Positions 37,013 to 46,060 of a stretch of DNA of 64,000 nucleotides are shown in pieces. The stretch lies in the NCBI RefSeq assembly GCF_011751885.2, contig NZ_CP061771.1:2976001-3040000 (forward strand). The letters are read 5' to 3'. The stretch is from Salinibacterium sp. ZJ450 (lineage in GTDB: Bacteria; Actinomycetota; Actinomycetes; Actinomycetales; Microbacteriaceae). A model generated the notes under the pieces. That model worked only from the letters and a program-made list of their open reading frames with translations, had not been told where the DNA came from and searched no databases. Numbering within the stretch: the first letter of the stretch is position 1; each line of letters begins with the position of its first letter. The translations under genes were made by a program, and so were the position numbers.

Positions 37013-38136
37013 GCCTCCCCGTCGAACTGGGCGAGGTAGGCCGCGTACTGGCTGCGCTGCCGGTCGAGCCAGGAGTGGGCGCCGGTGTACACGTTGTCGA
37101 ACACGCTGAGCGGTTCGGGTGCCGTGAGTGCGAGGCAGCCGGCCCGGAGCGCCCGCGCGGTCTCGTCGGCCTTGGTGGTGACGGCGCGGTCAAGCGCGTC
37201 GACATCGACGTCGAGGCTCTGCAGCAGCAGGCCAAGCCGGGCGATCGGGTCGCGGCCCTGCCAGGTCGCCAGCTCGTCCGGGTCGCGATAGCGGGTCGGG
37301 TCGTCGGAGGTGGTGTGCGGACCCATCCGGTAGGTGACCGCCTCGATGAAGGTGGGGCCTCCGCCGCTGCGGGCGCGCTGCAGGGCCACCCTGGTCGCGG
37401 CGTGCACGGCCAGCACGTCGTTGCCGTCAACCCGCAGGCTCGGGATGCCGAATCCCGGCGCCCGGTCGGCGATGTGGTTTCTGGCCTGCACCCGCACCGG
37501 TTCGGAGATCGCCCACTGGTTGTTCTCGCAGAAGAAGATCACCGGGGCCTGGAAGCTCGCGGCGAACACCATGGCCTCGTTCACGTCACCTTCGCTGGTG
37601 GCTCCGTCACCGAAGTAGGCGATGGCGATGGTGTCGACGCCGTCTTTCTGGCAGCCGAGCGCGTAGCCGGTGGCGTGCAGCGTCTGCGCGCCGATGATGA
37701 TCGCCGGGGTCGCCACGCCGACGTCATACGGGTTCCAGCCGGAGGCGGAGGTGCCACGCCACATGCGCAGCAGGTCGGGCAGGGCGACGCCGCGGCACCA
37801 GGCAACGGCGTGCTCGCGGTAGCTGGTGAAGGCGAAGTCATCGGCGCGAAGCGCCCTGGCCGAGCCGATCTGCGCCGCTTCCTGGCCGAGCAGGGGTGGC
37901 CACAGCCCGAGTTCCCCCTGCCGCTGCAGCGCGGTGGCTTCCGTGTCGATCCGGCGCACCAGCACCATGTCCTCGTAGAACGAGGCAAGCTGGTCGGGTC
38001 CGACATCCTCGACCCACGGATCGAAGGTGGGGTTGGCGACCCGCACTCCCGCGGGGGTCACAAGTTGTACGACATCCTCTTGCCGAATGTGTGATTCGGT
38101 CAGGCGAAAATCTTTGGACACAGTTGTCGGCATCAT
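37009..38136 (-). CDS. bkdA: 2-oxoacid dehydrogenase E1 alpha subunit
   Basis: 375 aa thiamine diphosphate enzyme. The ThDP motif begins GDGATSEGDVNEAMVFAA and ends ENNQWAIS, and the phosphorylation-loop region RMGPHTTSDDPTRY is conserved. It forms the alpha2beta2 E1 with BkdB. Start at 38136 or at the next ATG 38133, which lies at better distance from GGGAGA. First gene of bkdABC, with its own promoter and palindrome upstream. Confidence 0.93.
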   Translation of the reverse strand: MMPTTVSKDFRLTESHIRQEDVVQLVTPAGVRVANPTFDPWVEDVGPDQLASFYEDMVLVRRIDTEATALQRQGELGLWPPLLGQEAAQIGSARALRADDFAFTSYREHAVAWCRGVALPDLLRMWRGTSASGWNPYDVGVATPAIIIGAQTLHATGYALGCQKDGVDTIAIAYFGDGATSEGDVNEAMVFAASFQAPVIFFCENNQWAISEPVRVQARNHIADRAPGFGIPSLRVDGNDVLAVHAATRVALQRARSGGGPTFIEAVTYRMGPHTTSDDPTRYRDPDELATWQGRDPIARLGLLLQSLDVDVDALDRAVTTKADETARALRAGCLALTAPEPLSVFDNVYTGAHSWLDRQRSQYAAYLAQFDGEA

Positions 38137-38184
38137 CGTCTCCCACTGATGAACCGTCGCGGCTTGTGGCCACTGACGACTCCC

Positions 38185-38200
38185 TCAGCACCATTGCTGA
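38185..38200. promoter_or_regulatory. candidate operator at the bkd promoter
   Basis: TCAGCA-CCAT-TGCTGA, a perfect 6-4-6 palindrome placed just downstream of the presumed bkdA transcription start. Its sequence differs from the TTAG/CTAA palindromes at accD1. Confidence 0.5.
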
Positions 38201-38210
38201 AGTCACTGTG

Positions 38211-38240
38211 AGGCTACGCGGAACACCTGAGAATTGACAA
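38211..38240 (-). promoter_or_regulatory. candidate bkdA promoter
   Basis: Minus strand TTGTCA (38235-38240), 18-base spacer, TAGCCT (38211-38216), with a leader of roughly 70 bases. Confidence 0.5.
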
Positions 38241-38329
38241 GCACCCGGGGCAGAGGGCGCGGGTGAGGCCGCGCCGCCGAGCACTCCTCAAGTCCGCCGA
38301 TCGGTTGTTCCGAACCCCGACGGAGGGCC

Positions 38330-38507
38330 AAACGCCAGACCTCACCCTGTGCCTAGCTCGCCGCGAGTGCCGACTTCCCCTCAAGTCGGGCATTCGGCCC
38401 TTCCCGCCGCGAACAAAGAACGAAACGCCAGACTTCACCCGGGAGTGAGGTCCACCAAACGCCAGACCTCACCGCAGGAGGGAGGACTAAAACGCCGGAC
38501 CTCACCC
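38330..38507. repeat. four imperfect copies of an AAACGCCAGACCTCACC repeat
   Basis: Copies begin at about 38330, 38423, 38457 and 38490. The last three are spaced 34 and 33 bases. Several are followed by an inverted GTGAGGTC-like half, so units can form hairpins (GACTTCACCC with GAGTGAGGTC at 38431-38452). They fill much of the 403-bp gap between bkdA and glmM, where no open gene of note was found. Irregular copies and spacers argue against CRISPR. Confidence 0.65.
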
Positions 38508-38539
38508 GCGAGAGGGAGTCCGGGGTCGTGCGAGCTGAC

Positions 38540-39901
38540 CTACAGAGCCAGCCGGGCGCTCACCACGGCGGCAAGCTCGTGCGCGATGCGGTCGGCGGTG
38601 GGCTGGTCGACGGCCTCCACCATGACCCGCACCATCGGCTCGGTGCCCGACGGGCGCAGCAGCACGCGTCCGCTGTCGCCGAGTTCCGCAGATGCCGCGG
38701 CCACGGCCTCGGCGATCGGGACATCAGCGTGCAGCGCGTGGTGGTTCACGCCGCGTACGTTCACCAGCACCTGCGGCAGCACGGACATGACCGAGGCCAG
38801 CTCGGCCAGGCTCTTGCCGGTGCGGGCCATCTCGGCGACCAGGTGCAGCCCGGTCAGGATGCCGTCGCCGGTGGTGGCGAACTCGGTCATGATGACGTGC
38901 CCGGACTGTTCGCCGCCCAACGAGTATCCGTTGGCGTTGAGTTCTTCCAGCACGTATCGGTCGCCGACCTTGGTCTCGACCATGCTGATGCCGTGGGCGG
39001 CCATCGCCTGGCGCAGTCCGAGGTTGCTCATCACCGTGGCGACCAGGGTGCGGTCGGCGAGCCCACCGCGTTCGGCCATGGAGAGGGCGAGGATGGCCAT
39101 GATCTGGTCACCGTCGACGATGTTGCCCTCGCGGTCGACCGCGAGGCAGCGGTCGGCATCGCCGTCGTGGGCGATGCCCACGTCGGCGCCGTGCTCGAGA
39201 ACAGCCTTGGCCAGGTTGTCGAGGTGAGTGGAGCCGACACCGTCATTGATGTTCATGCCGTCAGGATCGGCGCCGATCACGGTAATGCGAGCGCCAGCGT
39301 CGGTGAAGACCTGCGGAGAGATTCCGGCCGCAGCGCCATGGGCGCAGTCGAGCACCACGTGGATGCCGTCGAGGCGGTTGGGCAGCGTCGACAGCAGGTG
39401 GATCACGTAGCGGTCCTCGGCATCCGCGAAGCGCGTGATGCGCCCGACGCCCGCGCCGGTGGGAGCGAGTTTGGTGTCGTGGAGGGCCGCTTCGATGCGG
39501 TCTTCGACGAGGTCGGGAAGCTTGGTGCCGCCGGTGGCGAAGAATTTGATGCCGTTGTCCGGCGCCGGGTTGTGCGAGGCGGAGATCATCACGCCGAAGT
39601 CGGCGTCGATGTCGCCGATCAGAAACGCGGCCGCGGGAGTGGGGATGACGCCGGCGTCGAGCACGTCGACGCCAGAGCTGGCGAGTCCTGCCGCCACGGC
39701 GGCGGTGAGGAACTCACCGGAGACGCGCGGGTCGCGGGCGACAACCGCGATCGGCCGTCTGCCGTTGGCGCGGCGTGCCTCGGCCTGTCGGCCCTGGGTG
39801 AGGACGACGGCGCTGGCCTGGGCGAGGCCCAGGGCCAGGTCAGCGGTGAGATCACCGTTGGCCAGGCCCCGGACTCCGTCAGTTCCGAATAGTCGAGGCA
39901 T
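38540..39901 (-). CDS. glmM: phosphoglucosamine mutase
   Basis: 453 aa. Interconverts glucosamine 6- and 1-phosphate for peptidoglycan precursors. The phosphoserine loop is [17 protein letters not shown]; the metal loop [11 protein letters not shown] and the sugar-binding GGEQSGH are intact. The start [15 protein letters not shown] is standard. It follows rpsI by 24 bases, giving the common rplM-rpsI-glmM order. Confidence 0.97.
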   Translation of the reverse strand: MPRLFGTDGVRGLANGDLTADLALGLAQASAVVLTQGRQAEARRANGRRPIAVVARDPRVSGEFLTAAVAAGLASSGVDVLDAGVIPTPAAAFLIGDIDADFGVMISASHNPAPDNGIKFFATGGTKLPDLVEDRIEAALHDTKLAPTGAGVGRITRFADAEDRYVIHLLSTLPNRLDGIHVVLDCAHGAAAGISPQVFTDAGARITVIGADPDGMNINDGVGSTHLDNLAKAVLEHGADVGIAHDGDADRCLAVDREGNIVDGDQIMAILALSMAERGGLADRTLVATVMSNLGLRQAMAAHGISMVETKVGDRYVLEELNANGYSLGGEQSGHVIMTEFATTGDGILTGLHLVAEMARTGKSLAELASVMSVLPQVLVNVRGVNHHALHADVPIAEAVAAASAELGDSGRVLLRPSGTEPMVRVMVEAVDQPTADRIAHELAAVVSARLAL

Positions 39902-39925
39902 AGAACCTGCTCGGGAGAGCAGCGA

Positions 39926-40411
39926 CTAGCGCTTCGAGAACTGGGACGCCTTGCGGGCCTTCTTGAGACCGGCCTTCTTGCGCTCGATGACGCGGGCGTC
40001 ACGAGAGAGGAAGCCAGCCTTCTTGAGGATGGCACGGTTGTTGTCGCGGTCGATCTCGTTCAGCGCGCGAGCAATGGCCAGACGCAGTGCGCCTGCCTGG
40101 CCCGAGGGGCCGCCGCCGGTGATCTTGGCGACCACGTCGTAGCCGCCGAGCAGGTCGAGAACCTTGAACGGGTCGTTGATCAGCTGCTGGTGCAGCTTGT
40201 TCGGGAAGTACTCCTCGAACGTGCGGCCGTTGATCGTGGTGGTGCCGCTGCCGGGGACGAGGCGCGCGCGGGCGATGGCCTGCTTGCGGCGGCCGACGGC
40301 CGAACCGGAAACGTTGAGCACGGCGCGGGGAGCCTTGGGGGCCTCTTCCGCGGGCGTCTCAGTGGTGAAGCTCTCGGGAGCCTGGTCGATGGAGTCTGCG
40401 ATGTTCGCCAT
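39926..40411 (-). CDS. rpsI: 30S ribosomal protein S9
   Basis: 161 aa. The core ([17 protein letters not shown] to the conserved C-terminal SQFSKR tail that reaches the P-site tRNA) is typical. The first ~35 residues are an acidic, Pro/Ala-rich extension seen in actinobacterial S9. It lies 31 bases after rplM. Confidence 0.97.
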   Translation of the reverse strand: MANIADSIDQAPESFTTETPAEEAPKAPRAVLNVSGSAVGRRKQAIARARLVPGSGTTTINGRTFEEYFPNKLHQQLINDPFKVLDLLGGYDVVAKITGGGPSGQAGALRLAIARALNEIDRDNNRAILKKAGFLSRDARVIERKKAGLKKARKASQFSKR

Positions 40412-40442
40412 GATGGGAATCCTTATACCTAATCCGGCGCGC

Positions 40443-40889
40443 TTACTGGGCGACCTGGTCGAGGGTGTACGTCTTGGGCTGCTGCGCGGCGTGCGGGTGC
40501 TCAGCGCCCGCGTATACCTTCAGCTTCTTCAGCTGGGCACGGCCGATGGAGTTCTTCGGCAGCATTCCACGAACGGCCTTCTCGACGGTGCGCACGGGCT
40601 GCTTCTCGAGCATCTCGGCGTAGGTCGTGGCGCGCAGTCCGCCCGGGTAACCCGAGTGGCGGTAGGCCTTCTTCTGCTCGAGCTTGGCGCCGGTGAGGGC
40701 AACCTTCTCGGCGTTGATGATGATGACGAAGTCGCCCATGTCCATGTGAGGGGCAAAGGTCGGCTTGTGCTTGCCGCGCAGCAGGGCTGCGGTGTGGCTC
40801 GCCAGGCGGCCGAGAACGACGTCGGCTGCGTCAATGATGACCCACTCGCGCTGAACATCAGCGGGCTTGGGAGTAAAGGTGCGCGTCAC
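40443..40889 (-). CDS. rplM: 50S ribosomal protein L13
   Basis: 148 aa from GTG 40889, giving the usual start TRTFTPKP; an in-frame ATG further up (41000) would add unrelated residues. Core motifs [16 protein letters not shown] and HSGYPGGLR are present. First gene of rplM-rpsI-glmM, with a structured leader upstream. Confidence 0.96.
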   Translation of the reverse strand: MTRTFTPKPADVQREWVIIDAADVVLGRLASHTAALLRGKHKPTFAPHMDMGDFVIIINAEKVALTGAKLEQKKAYRHSGYPGGLRATTYAEMLEKQPVRTVEKAVRGMLPKNSIGRAQLKKLKVYAGAEHPHAAQQPKTYTLDQVAQ

Positions 40890-40944
40890 AGTAGTGGCTG
40901 CTTTCTCTATTCGAACGGAGGTGTTCGTGAATCCCGCTCCGGGT

Positions 40945-40964
40945 GTGTTCCTGAGGAGGAACAC
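40945..40964 (-). promoter_or_regulatory. hairpin in the rplM leader
   Basis: GTGTTCCT (40945-40952) pairs with AGGAACAC (40957-40964), four-base loop, about 55 bases before the rplM start. Another GAACAC lies nearer the gene, allowing alternative pairing. Could be an L13 autoregulatory leader; unproven. Confidence 0.4.
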
Positions 40965-41048
40965 GGATGGTGGAGGGCTCACGTTCGCGTGTCGCAGCAC
41001 GGGCTGCGGACACCAAGGGTCTATCTTAGGCGATCCGCGTCATCCCGG

Positions 41049-41948
41049 TCAATTCGAATCCGCTAGCCCACCTGATTGCGGCGACTCGCTCAGCACCCGC
41101 AGCCCGCGGGTGCGCTCCGCCCGCTCGGCGAGCTCCGCGTCGGGTGGGTACCCGACCGCCATCAGCGTGAGGCCCTTCGCCGGCATCACCTTGAAGTCGT
41201 TGGTGCGCACGCGAGCGTCCCGGATGGCGGCCGGGTCTGCCGCGGGCAGCTTGGCCTCGCCGACCGCGACGCAGGCGCCGACCAGGGCGCGCACCATGTT
41301 GTGGCAAAACGCGTCGGCGACCACCGTGGCGGTGAGCACGCCGTCGTTATCGCGCTGCCAGCTGAACTCCTGCAGCATGCGAATAGTGGTGGCACCCTCG
41401 CGCGGCTTGCAATACGACGCCCAGTCGTGCAGGCCGAGCAGTGACTGCGCCGTGGCATCCATCGTGTCGACGTTCAGCTCGGCCGGGTACCAGAGCGTGT
41501 GGTTCTGCAGCAGCGGGTTGCGGGCCGCCACCGTGTCGGCGATGCGGTACTGGTAGCGGCGCCAGATCGCCGAGAACCGGGCGTCGAATCCGGCAGGAGC
41601 CAACCGAATGTGGGAGATATAGAGGTCGGCGCCGAGACCGGCGATGCCGTTCAGCCGTTTCTGTAGCGCGGCCGGTGCCGGCCGGGGCGCCTCGTGCTGG
41701 CCCTGGCGCGGACGCTCCAGGCTCACGAGCTGGGCGGTCGTCAGGTCGACGTGCGCGACCTGGGCAACGGCGTGCACACCGACATCCGTTCGTCCGGCCA
41801 CCGTGATGCGCGGCGCGGGCGGGTTGCGGCGGAAGATCGTGGCGAGCGCCGCCTCGAGCTCGCCCTGCACGGTGCGGCGGTCCGGCTGCTTCGCCCATCC
41901 GGAGAAGCGGGTTCCGTCATACGCGATGTCGAGTCGGAGGCGATGCAT
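41049..41948 (-). CDS. truA: tRNA pseudouridine(38-40) synthase
   Basis: 299 aa from ATG 41948; family start LRLDIAYDGTRFSGWA follows directly. The catalytic Asp is in AGRTDVGVHA; FCHNMVRALVG is the C-terminal signature. An ~18-residue insert (SLERPRQGQHEAPRPAPA) after the catalytic motif lengthens the protein compared with E. coli TruA (270 aa). No clear ribosome site. It is downstream of no obvious partner; rplM follows on the same strand. Confidence 0.93.
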   Translation of the reverse strand: MHRLRLDIAYDGTRFSGWAKQPDRRTVQGELEAALATIFRRNPPAPRITVAGRTDVGVHAVAQVAHVDLTTAQLVSLERPRQGQHEAPRPAPAALQKRLNGIAGLGADLYISHIRLAPAGFDARFSAIWRRYQYRIADTVAARNPLLQNHTLWYPAELNVDTMDATAQSLLGLHDWASYCKPREGATTIRMLQEFSWQRDNDGVLTATVVADAFCHNMVRALVGACVAVGEAKLPAADPAAIRDARVRTNDFKVMPAKGLTLMAVGYPPDAELAERAERTRGLRVLSESPQSGGLADSN

Positions 41949-42121
41949 CGGCTGGTGCGGTTCCACCTCGAAAGTGTACCGAGCCTGAACGGGCCGACGC
42001 GGCGAGTCCAGCACGGACGAAACGCGGACTGGTCGGACACTCGGAGGTACCAGCCGTCTGGCGGTCAGGCCGCCGGAGGCCACATCCCTCGTCGATTAGG
42101 CTTGTCGCGCATTTCTTAGTT

Positions 42122-44002
42122 ATGACTGATCCCACGAAACCGCCCGCATCTGCGCCGGAGGTCTCGGCGTCGCAGGCGTCGACGTCGCGGATCCCGGGGC
42201 TCGACGGCCTGCGGGCGATCGCCGTCACGGCGGTGCTGATCTTCCACCTCATGCCGGGCCTTCTGCCGGGCGGGTACATCGGCGTCGACGTCTTCTTCGT
42301 GATCAGCGGGTTCCTGATCACGACACTGCTGCTGCGCGAGCATCAGCGCACCGGACGGATCGCGCTCGGCAGCTTCTGGCAGCGTCGCGCCAGGCGGCTG
42401 CTGCCGGCCATCGGCGTGCTCGTCATCAGTTGCGGCGCCGCCGCCTGGCTGGTGGGTGGCGACATCCTGGTCAACCTCGGCTGGCAGGTAGCCGGTGCGC
42501 TCAGCTTCAGCTTCAACTGGCTGTCGATCGCCGACGGCACCAGCTACTTCGATCACACCACCCCGGAGCTGTTCCGCAACCTCTGGTCGCTGGCCGTGGA
42601 GGAACAGTTTTACCTGCTGTGGCCGCTGCTGGTGCTGGCACTGTTGACCATCCCCCGCTGGCGCGTCCGGCTCGCCGTGGTCGCCACCCTCGCGGCCGTG
42701 TCGGCGCTCGCCATGGCCGTGCTGGTCGTCCCGGGGCAGGACGTGACCAGGGTCTACTTCGGCACGGACACCCACAGTTTCGGCCTGACGATCGGGGCCG
42801 CGCTGGCACTCGCGATCGCCCGCTGGCCGGCCGGCCAGTCGGCATGGCCAAGACGGGTGCGGATGTCGCTCGCCCCACTGGGCTGGATGGCGATCGTCGG
42901 CATCGGGGCGATCGCCATGCTGATGCCGTCGGCCGGCGCGGCGCCGTACCGCGGCGGATTGGTGCTGGTGGCGCTGCTCGCCGCTCTGGTGATCGCCGCT
43001 GCCAGCGTGCCCGGCGCCGCACTTGGCCGGCTGCTTGACAACGCCCCGATGCGCTGGGTCGGCGAGCGCAGCTACGGTCTGTACCTCTGGCATTGGCCGG
43101 TGTGGGTGATACTCGCCGCAGCGCTGCCAACCTGGCAGGCATCCGACGCCGGCGAATGGGCGCTCGGTGGGCTCGCCCTAACGATCGCTGTCGTCGCGGC
43201 GACCGCCTCGTACCGCTTCATCGAGCAGCCCATCCGCCGCAAGGGGCTGCGCGCCACCCTGGTGGCATACACCCGGTGGTGGCGGCAGCCCCGATGGCGC
43301 GTGGTCGCCGCGGCCTCGGTCACCGTCTTCATCGGCGCGACGAGCACCGCCACGCTGGCCGCCATCGCCGAAGACCCGGGCGAGGGCAGCGCACAGCACG
43401 AGATTGAACGCGGTCAGGCGGCTTTGGCACTGCCCAGTCCGGAGCCGACGCCGGAGGCACCCGCCGTATTGCCCGGCGGCGACCAGATCACCGCGGTCGG
43501 CGACTCGGTGATGCTCGCGGTGGTGCCAGAGCTGCAACAGAACTTCCCAGGTATCAGCGTCGACGCGGTGGTGTCCCGGCAGATGCGAACGGCGCCCGAC
43601 CTGCTGCGCGCGCAGCGGGATGCCGGCACGCTGCGATCCACCGTGGTGCTCGGCCTCGGCACCAACGGGCCGATCTCGACCCAGACGCTGGACGAGGTGC
43701 GGCAGATCATCGGTTCCGACCGCCAGTTGGTGATTGTGAACGTGCAGGCGCCCCGCGGCTGGACCGATGAGGTGAACGCCACCCTGCACGAGTTCGCAGA
43801 CCGGTATCGGGATGTCGAACTGGCGAACTGGCAGGGTGCCATCCAGCCCCAACTGCACCTGCTCGCCGGTGACCAGATCCACGCCACCAGCGCCGGCGGT
43901 GTGGTCTACGCCGATGCCTTGCGCGGTGCGTTGCAGCGTCTGGCCGAGCTGCCTCCGGTGCTCGATCTCGCCGACTACGGCCTCGCCGATCTGCCGCAGT
44001 AG
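42122..44002 (+). CDS. OafA-type acyltransferase with C-terminal SGNH-like domain
   Basis: 626 aa. Residues about 20-400 form a ten-helix acyltransferase-3 domain with GLDGLRAIAV, IFHLMPG (catalytic His), VDVFFVISGFLIT and SLAVEEQFYLLWPL. The extracytoplasmic C-terminus (about 455-615) looks SGNH-like: AVGDSVMLA carries the Ser and DQIHATSAG the Asp-His. It would O-acylate a surface polysaccharide or peptidoglycan using a cytoplasmic acyl donor. Target unknown; no glycan genes are nearby. Divergent from truA. Confidence 0.88.
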   Translation: MTDPTKPPASAPEVSASQASTSRIPGLDGLRAIAVTAVLIFHLMPGLLPGGYIGVDVFFVISGFLITTLLLREHQRTGRIALGSFWQRRARRLLPAIGVLVISCGAAAWLVGGDILVNLGWQVAGALSFSFNWLSIADGTSYFDHTTPELFRNLWSLAVEEQFYLLWPLLVLALLTIPRWRVRLAVVATLAAVSALAMAVLVVPGQDVTRVYFGTDTHSFGLTIGAALALAIARWPAGQSAWPRRVRMSLAPLGWMAIVGIGAIAMLMPSAGAAPYRGGLVLVALLAALVIAAASVPGAALGRLLDNAPMRWVGERSYGLYLWHWPVWVILAAALPTWQASDAGEWALGGLALTIAVVAATASYRFIEQPIRRKGLRATLVAYTRWWRQPRWRVVAAASVTVFIGATSTATLAAIAEDPGEGSAQHEIERGQAALALPSPEPTPEAPAVLPGGDQITAVGDSVMLAVVPELQQNFPGISVDAVVSRQMRTAPDLLRAQRDAGTLRSTVVLGLGTNGPISTQTLDEVRQIIGSDRQLVIVNVQAPRGWTDEVNATLHEFADRYRDVELANWQGAIQPQLHLLAGDQIHATSAGGVVYADALRGALQRLAELPPVLDLADYGLADLPQ

Positions 44003-44027
44003 ACGTCACAAAGCGCGCCACGCACGA

Positions 44028-44061
44028 CGAAGCGCCCCAACCGACCGGTCGAGGCGCTTCG
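44028..44061. terminator. hairpin between convergent acyltransferase and DUF3618 genes
   Basis: CGAAGCGCC (44028-44036) pairs with GGCGCTTCG (44053-44061); the loop holds a CGACCGGTCG palindrome. Located between two convergent stops. T tracts are weak. Confidence 0.55.
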
Positions 44062-44070
44062 CGGAGTGGC

Positions 44071-44655
44071 TCACAGAGGCGGGGTCGTCGTTCCGCCGCT
44101 GGAGCTTGGGCCGCCGGAACCCATGGTTCCTTTGGCCTTGTCCTGCACATCACTCGCGGCCGATGTGGTTTCCTGCTTCACGGTGTCGCCCGCGTCTGTG
44201 GCGGCATCCTTCACCGCGGTCGCGGCCTCCTGGGCAGGTTCCTTCAGGTTGCCGGCCATTTCCTTGGCGACATCCGCCACCTCGTCGGTGAGCGGTTCTG
44301 CCTTCTCCTTGATTGTTCCGGCGAGCTCCTTCTCCTTCTCGCTCGCCGGGATGAGCGACGCCACGAGCAAGCCGGCGCCGAACGCGATCAGCCCGACGGC
44401 CATGGGGTTGCCCTGCGCCTTCTGCGCGACAACCTGCGGCGCGTGCGCAATGCTCTCGCCGGCGCTGTCACGGGCGTCAGACGCGGCGCCCATCACTCGG
44501 TCCTTCACGCTTCTGATGCTTTGCCTGGCCCGGCTGGTCTGGCGTTGCACCATCTTCGAGGGCGTGACCTTATCAGCGAGAGCATCGACGTCGTAGCCAA
44601 GGTCAGCTCTCGTCCGTTCGATGTCTGCGCGGAGTTCATTGGGATCGTTAGTCAT
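44071..44655 (-). CDS. DUF3618 protein with single membrane helix and LEA-like tail
   Basis: 194 aa. N-terminal DUF3618 helix (LRADIERTRADLGYDVDAL), a membrane segment near 90-110 (VGLIAFGAGLLVASLIP), and a long alanine/lysine/glutamate-rich amphipathic tail like late-embryogenesis-abundant proteins. Its start overlaps the Holin-X gene by four bases. The trio at 44071-45841 is a recurrent actinobacterial module of unknown role, probably linked to envelope or osmotic stress. Confidence 0.75.
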   Translation of the reverse strand: MTNDPNELRADIERTRADLGYDVDALADKVTPSKMVQRQTSRARQSIRSVKDRVMGAASDARDSAGESIAHAPQVVAQKAQGNPMAVGLIAFGAGLLVASLIPASEKEKELAGTIKEKAEPLTDEVADVAKEMAGNLKEPAQEAATAVKDAATDAGDTVKQETTSAASDVQDKAKGTMGSGGPSSSGGTTTPPL

Positions 44656-45086
44656 TGGACTTCATCGTTTCTCGTGAGGGTTTCCGGAATCTTCTTGAGT
44701 GAGTCGACCGTCTTGGGCATTCCCTTGACGGACTGCATCGCCTTCTTCGCCCGCGTGTACAGGATCAGGCCGATAATCGCCCAGATCACCGCCACGACCA
44801 GCGCCGACCAGGCGTTGCCGATGAGGTACCCGAGCCCCCACCAGAGCGCGATGGAGACGAACAACAGCGTCATGACGCCCGCCACGCCGGCCCCGCCGTA
44901 CAGTCCTGCGCCTTTGCCCGCGCGGGTTGCGGATTGCTGCAGCTCAGCCTTCGCGAGCTCGACCTCCTGACGCATCAGCGTCGAGATGTCTCGGGTGACC
45001 TCACCCAGCAGATCACCGAGCGAGGTGCTCGCCGCTTTCTGCTCGGGGTCCGGAGGCGGAGCCGCCGCGGGAGGAACGTAGCTCAT
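44652..45086 (-). CDS. Actinobacterial Holin-X (phage holin family) protein
   Basis: 144 aa with two membrane segments (about 55-77 and 85-107) and a charged amphipathic N-terminal part (SLGDLLGEVTRDISTLMRQEVELAKAELQQ), the layout of the putative Actinobacterial Holin-X family. No lysin or phage gene is nearby, so a phage role is unlikely. Its start shares one base with the upstream gene stop. Confidence 0.8.
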   Translation of the reverse strand: MSYVPPAAAPPPDPEQKAASTSLGDLLGEVTRDISTLMRQEVELAKAELQQSATRAGKGAGLYGGAGVAGVMTLLFVSIALWWGLGYLIGNAWSALVVAVIWAIIGLILYTRAKKAMQSVKGMPKTVDSLKKIPETLTRNDEVQ

Positions 45087-45841
45087 CAGCCTGCACCGCC
45101 CATTCGTCCGCCCAAGGTACCCGGCGTCTCTGGCGGAAGCAGGTCCGGATCCGTGCCAGTCCGTGGCATCCCTGTGGCGCTAACGGGCGCGGCGGCCTGG
45201 GTGGGCGGCACGCCGGTGGTCGTGGTGGGTGGCACGTATGCCGACGGCGGGGTGGTGGTTCCGTATGTGGAGGTGGTGTCACCCGACCGCTCCGACTCGT
45301 CCTTGGCCTCGCTCACCATCGCGCGGGTGAGGCGTCCGGCCACGAGACCGGCGCCGACCGCGACGGCGATGAACACTCCGGGCCGACGCCGGGCGAATTG
45401 CTTGACTTCGTCGAGCAGCGAGCCTGGGTCGCGCTGGCCCAGCCAATCGGCTACCGCGCCAGTCCGGTCGGCCGCCTGACGAACGAGGTCGCGCGCCATC
45501 CCGCTCTGCTCGGAGTTGTCGCCCATCTGTCGCAGTTCGTCGCTCATCGAGCGCAGTCCGCTCGCGACGCGCTGCTGCTGGGTGGAGGCCTGATCGGTCA
45601 GTTCGCCCCGAGCCTGATGGTAAAGCTGACGCGCCTGGGTGCCCGCTTCTTCGGCGACGCGCCCGGCTTGGTCTTTGGCGACTCCGGCGACGTGTTGGCC
45701 CTTGTTTGCGGCTTCGTGGCCCAACTGGCCCGCCTGCTCCTTCCGTCCAGCATCGCTCGACACGTTTCCGGTGCTTCCGACCGCGTTCGGCGGTGCTCCG
45801 GTCCCCGTGGGCACTCCGGTGCCATAAGTGTCCGTCATCAT
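45086..45841 (-). CDS. low-complexity membrane-associated protein, function unknown
   Basis: 251 aa. Residues about 30-170 are amphipathic helix-rich (KDQAGRVAEEAGTQARQLYH), like apolipoprotein or LEA-type proteins. One hydrophobic segment follows at about 160-175 (FIAVAVGAGLVAG), then a Thr/Pro-rich end. Two Met codons open it; 45838 has better ribosome-site spacing than 45841. First gene of the DUF3618/Holin-X trio. No catalytic motif seen. Confidence 0.7.
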   Translation of the reverse strand: MMTDTYGTGVPTGTGAPPNAVGSTGNVSSDAGRKEQAGQLGHEAANKGQHVAGVAKDQAGRVAEEAGTQARQLYHQARGELTDQASTQQQRVASGLRSMSDELRQMGDNSEQSGMARDLVRQAADRTGAVADWLGQRDPGSLLDEVKQFARRRPGVFIAVAVGAGLVAGRLTRAMVSEAKDESERSGDTTSTYGTTTPPSAYVPPTTTTGVPPTQAAAPVSATGMPRTGTDPDLLPPETPGTLGGRMGGAG

Positions 45842-46060
45842 GTTTCCCTCTCGTCAGTCGAGTGCGTACCCGCGGCGCGAGCCGTGCGGTCGCTCCCGGG
45901 CACAGGCCATCCAAGTTGACCCCCGAATGAGGGTCAAGCCCCTTGCCACAGCGCGCGGTATGTGTAAGCTGCGCGTGCCGATCAGCCCTAGAAACCCAGC
46001 TAGTTCCCGGCTGTTTCCCGGCTCGTTTCCGGCGAGTTCCCGGCTTGCTCCCGGTCGCGG

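Noticed and set aside
38330-38507. CRISPR array
   Set aside because: Only four imperfect repeats, about 16-base spacers for three of them and 75 bases for one, and no cas genes.
44652-45086. prophage holin
   Set aside because: The protein belongs to the chromosomal Holin-X group; no lysin, capsid or integrase genes nearby.
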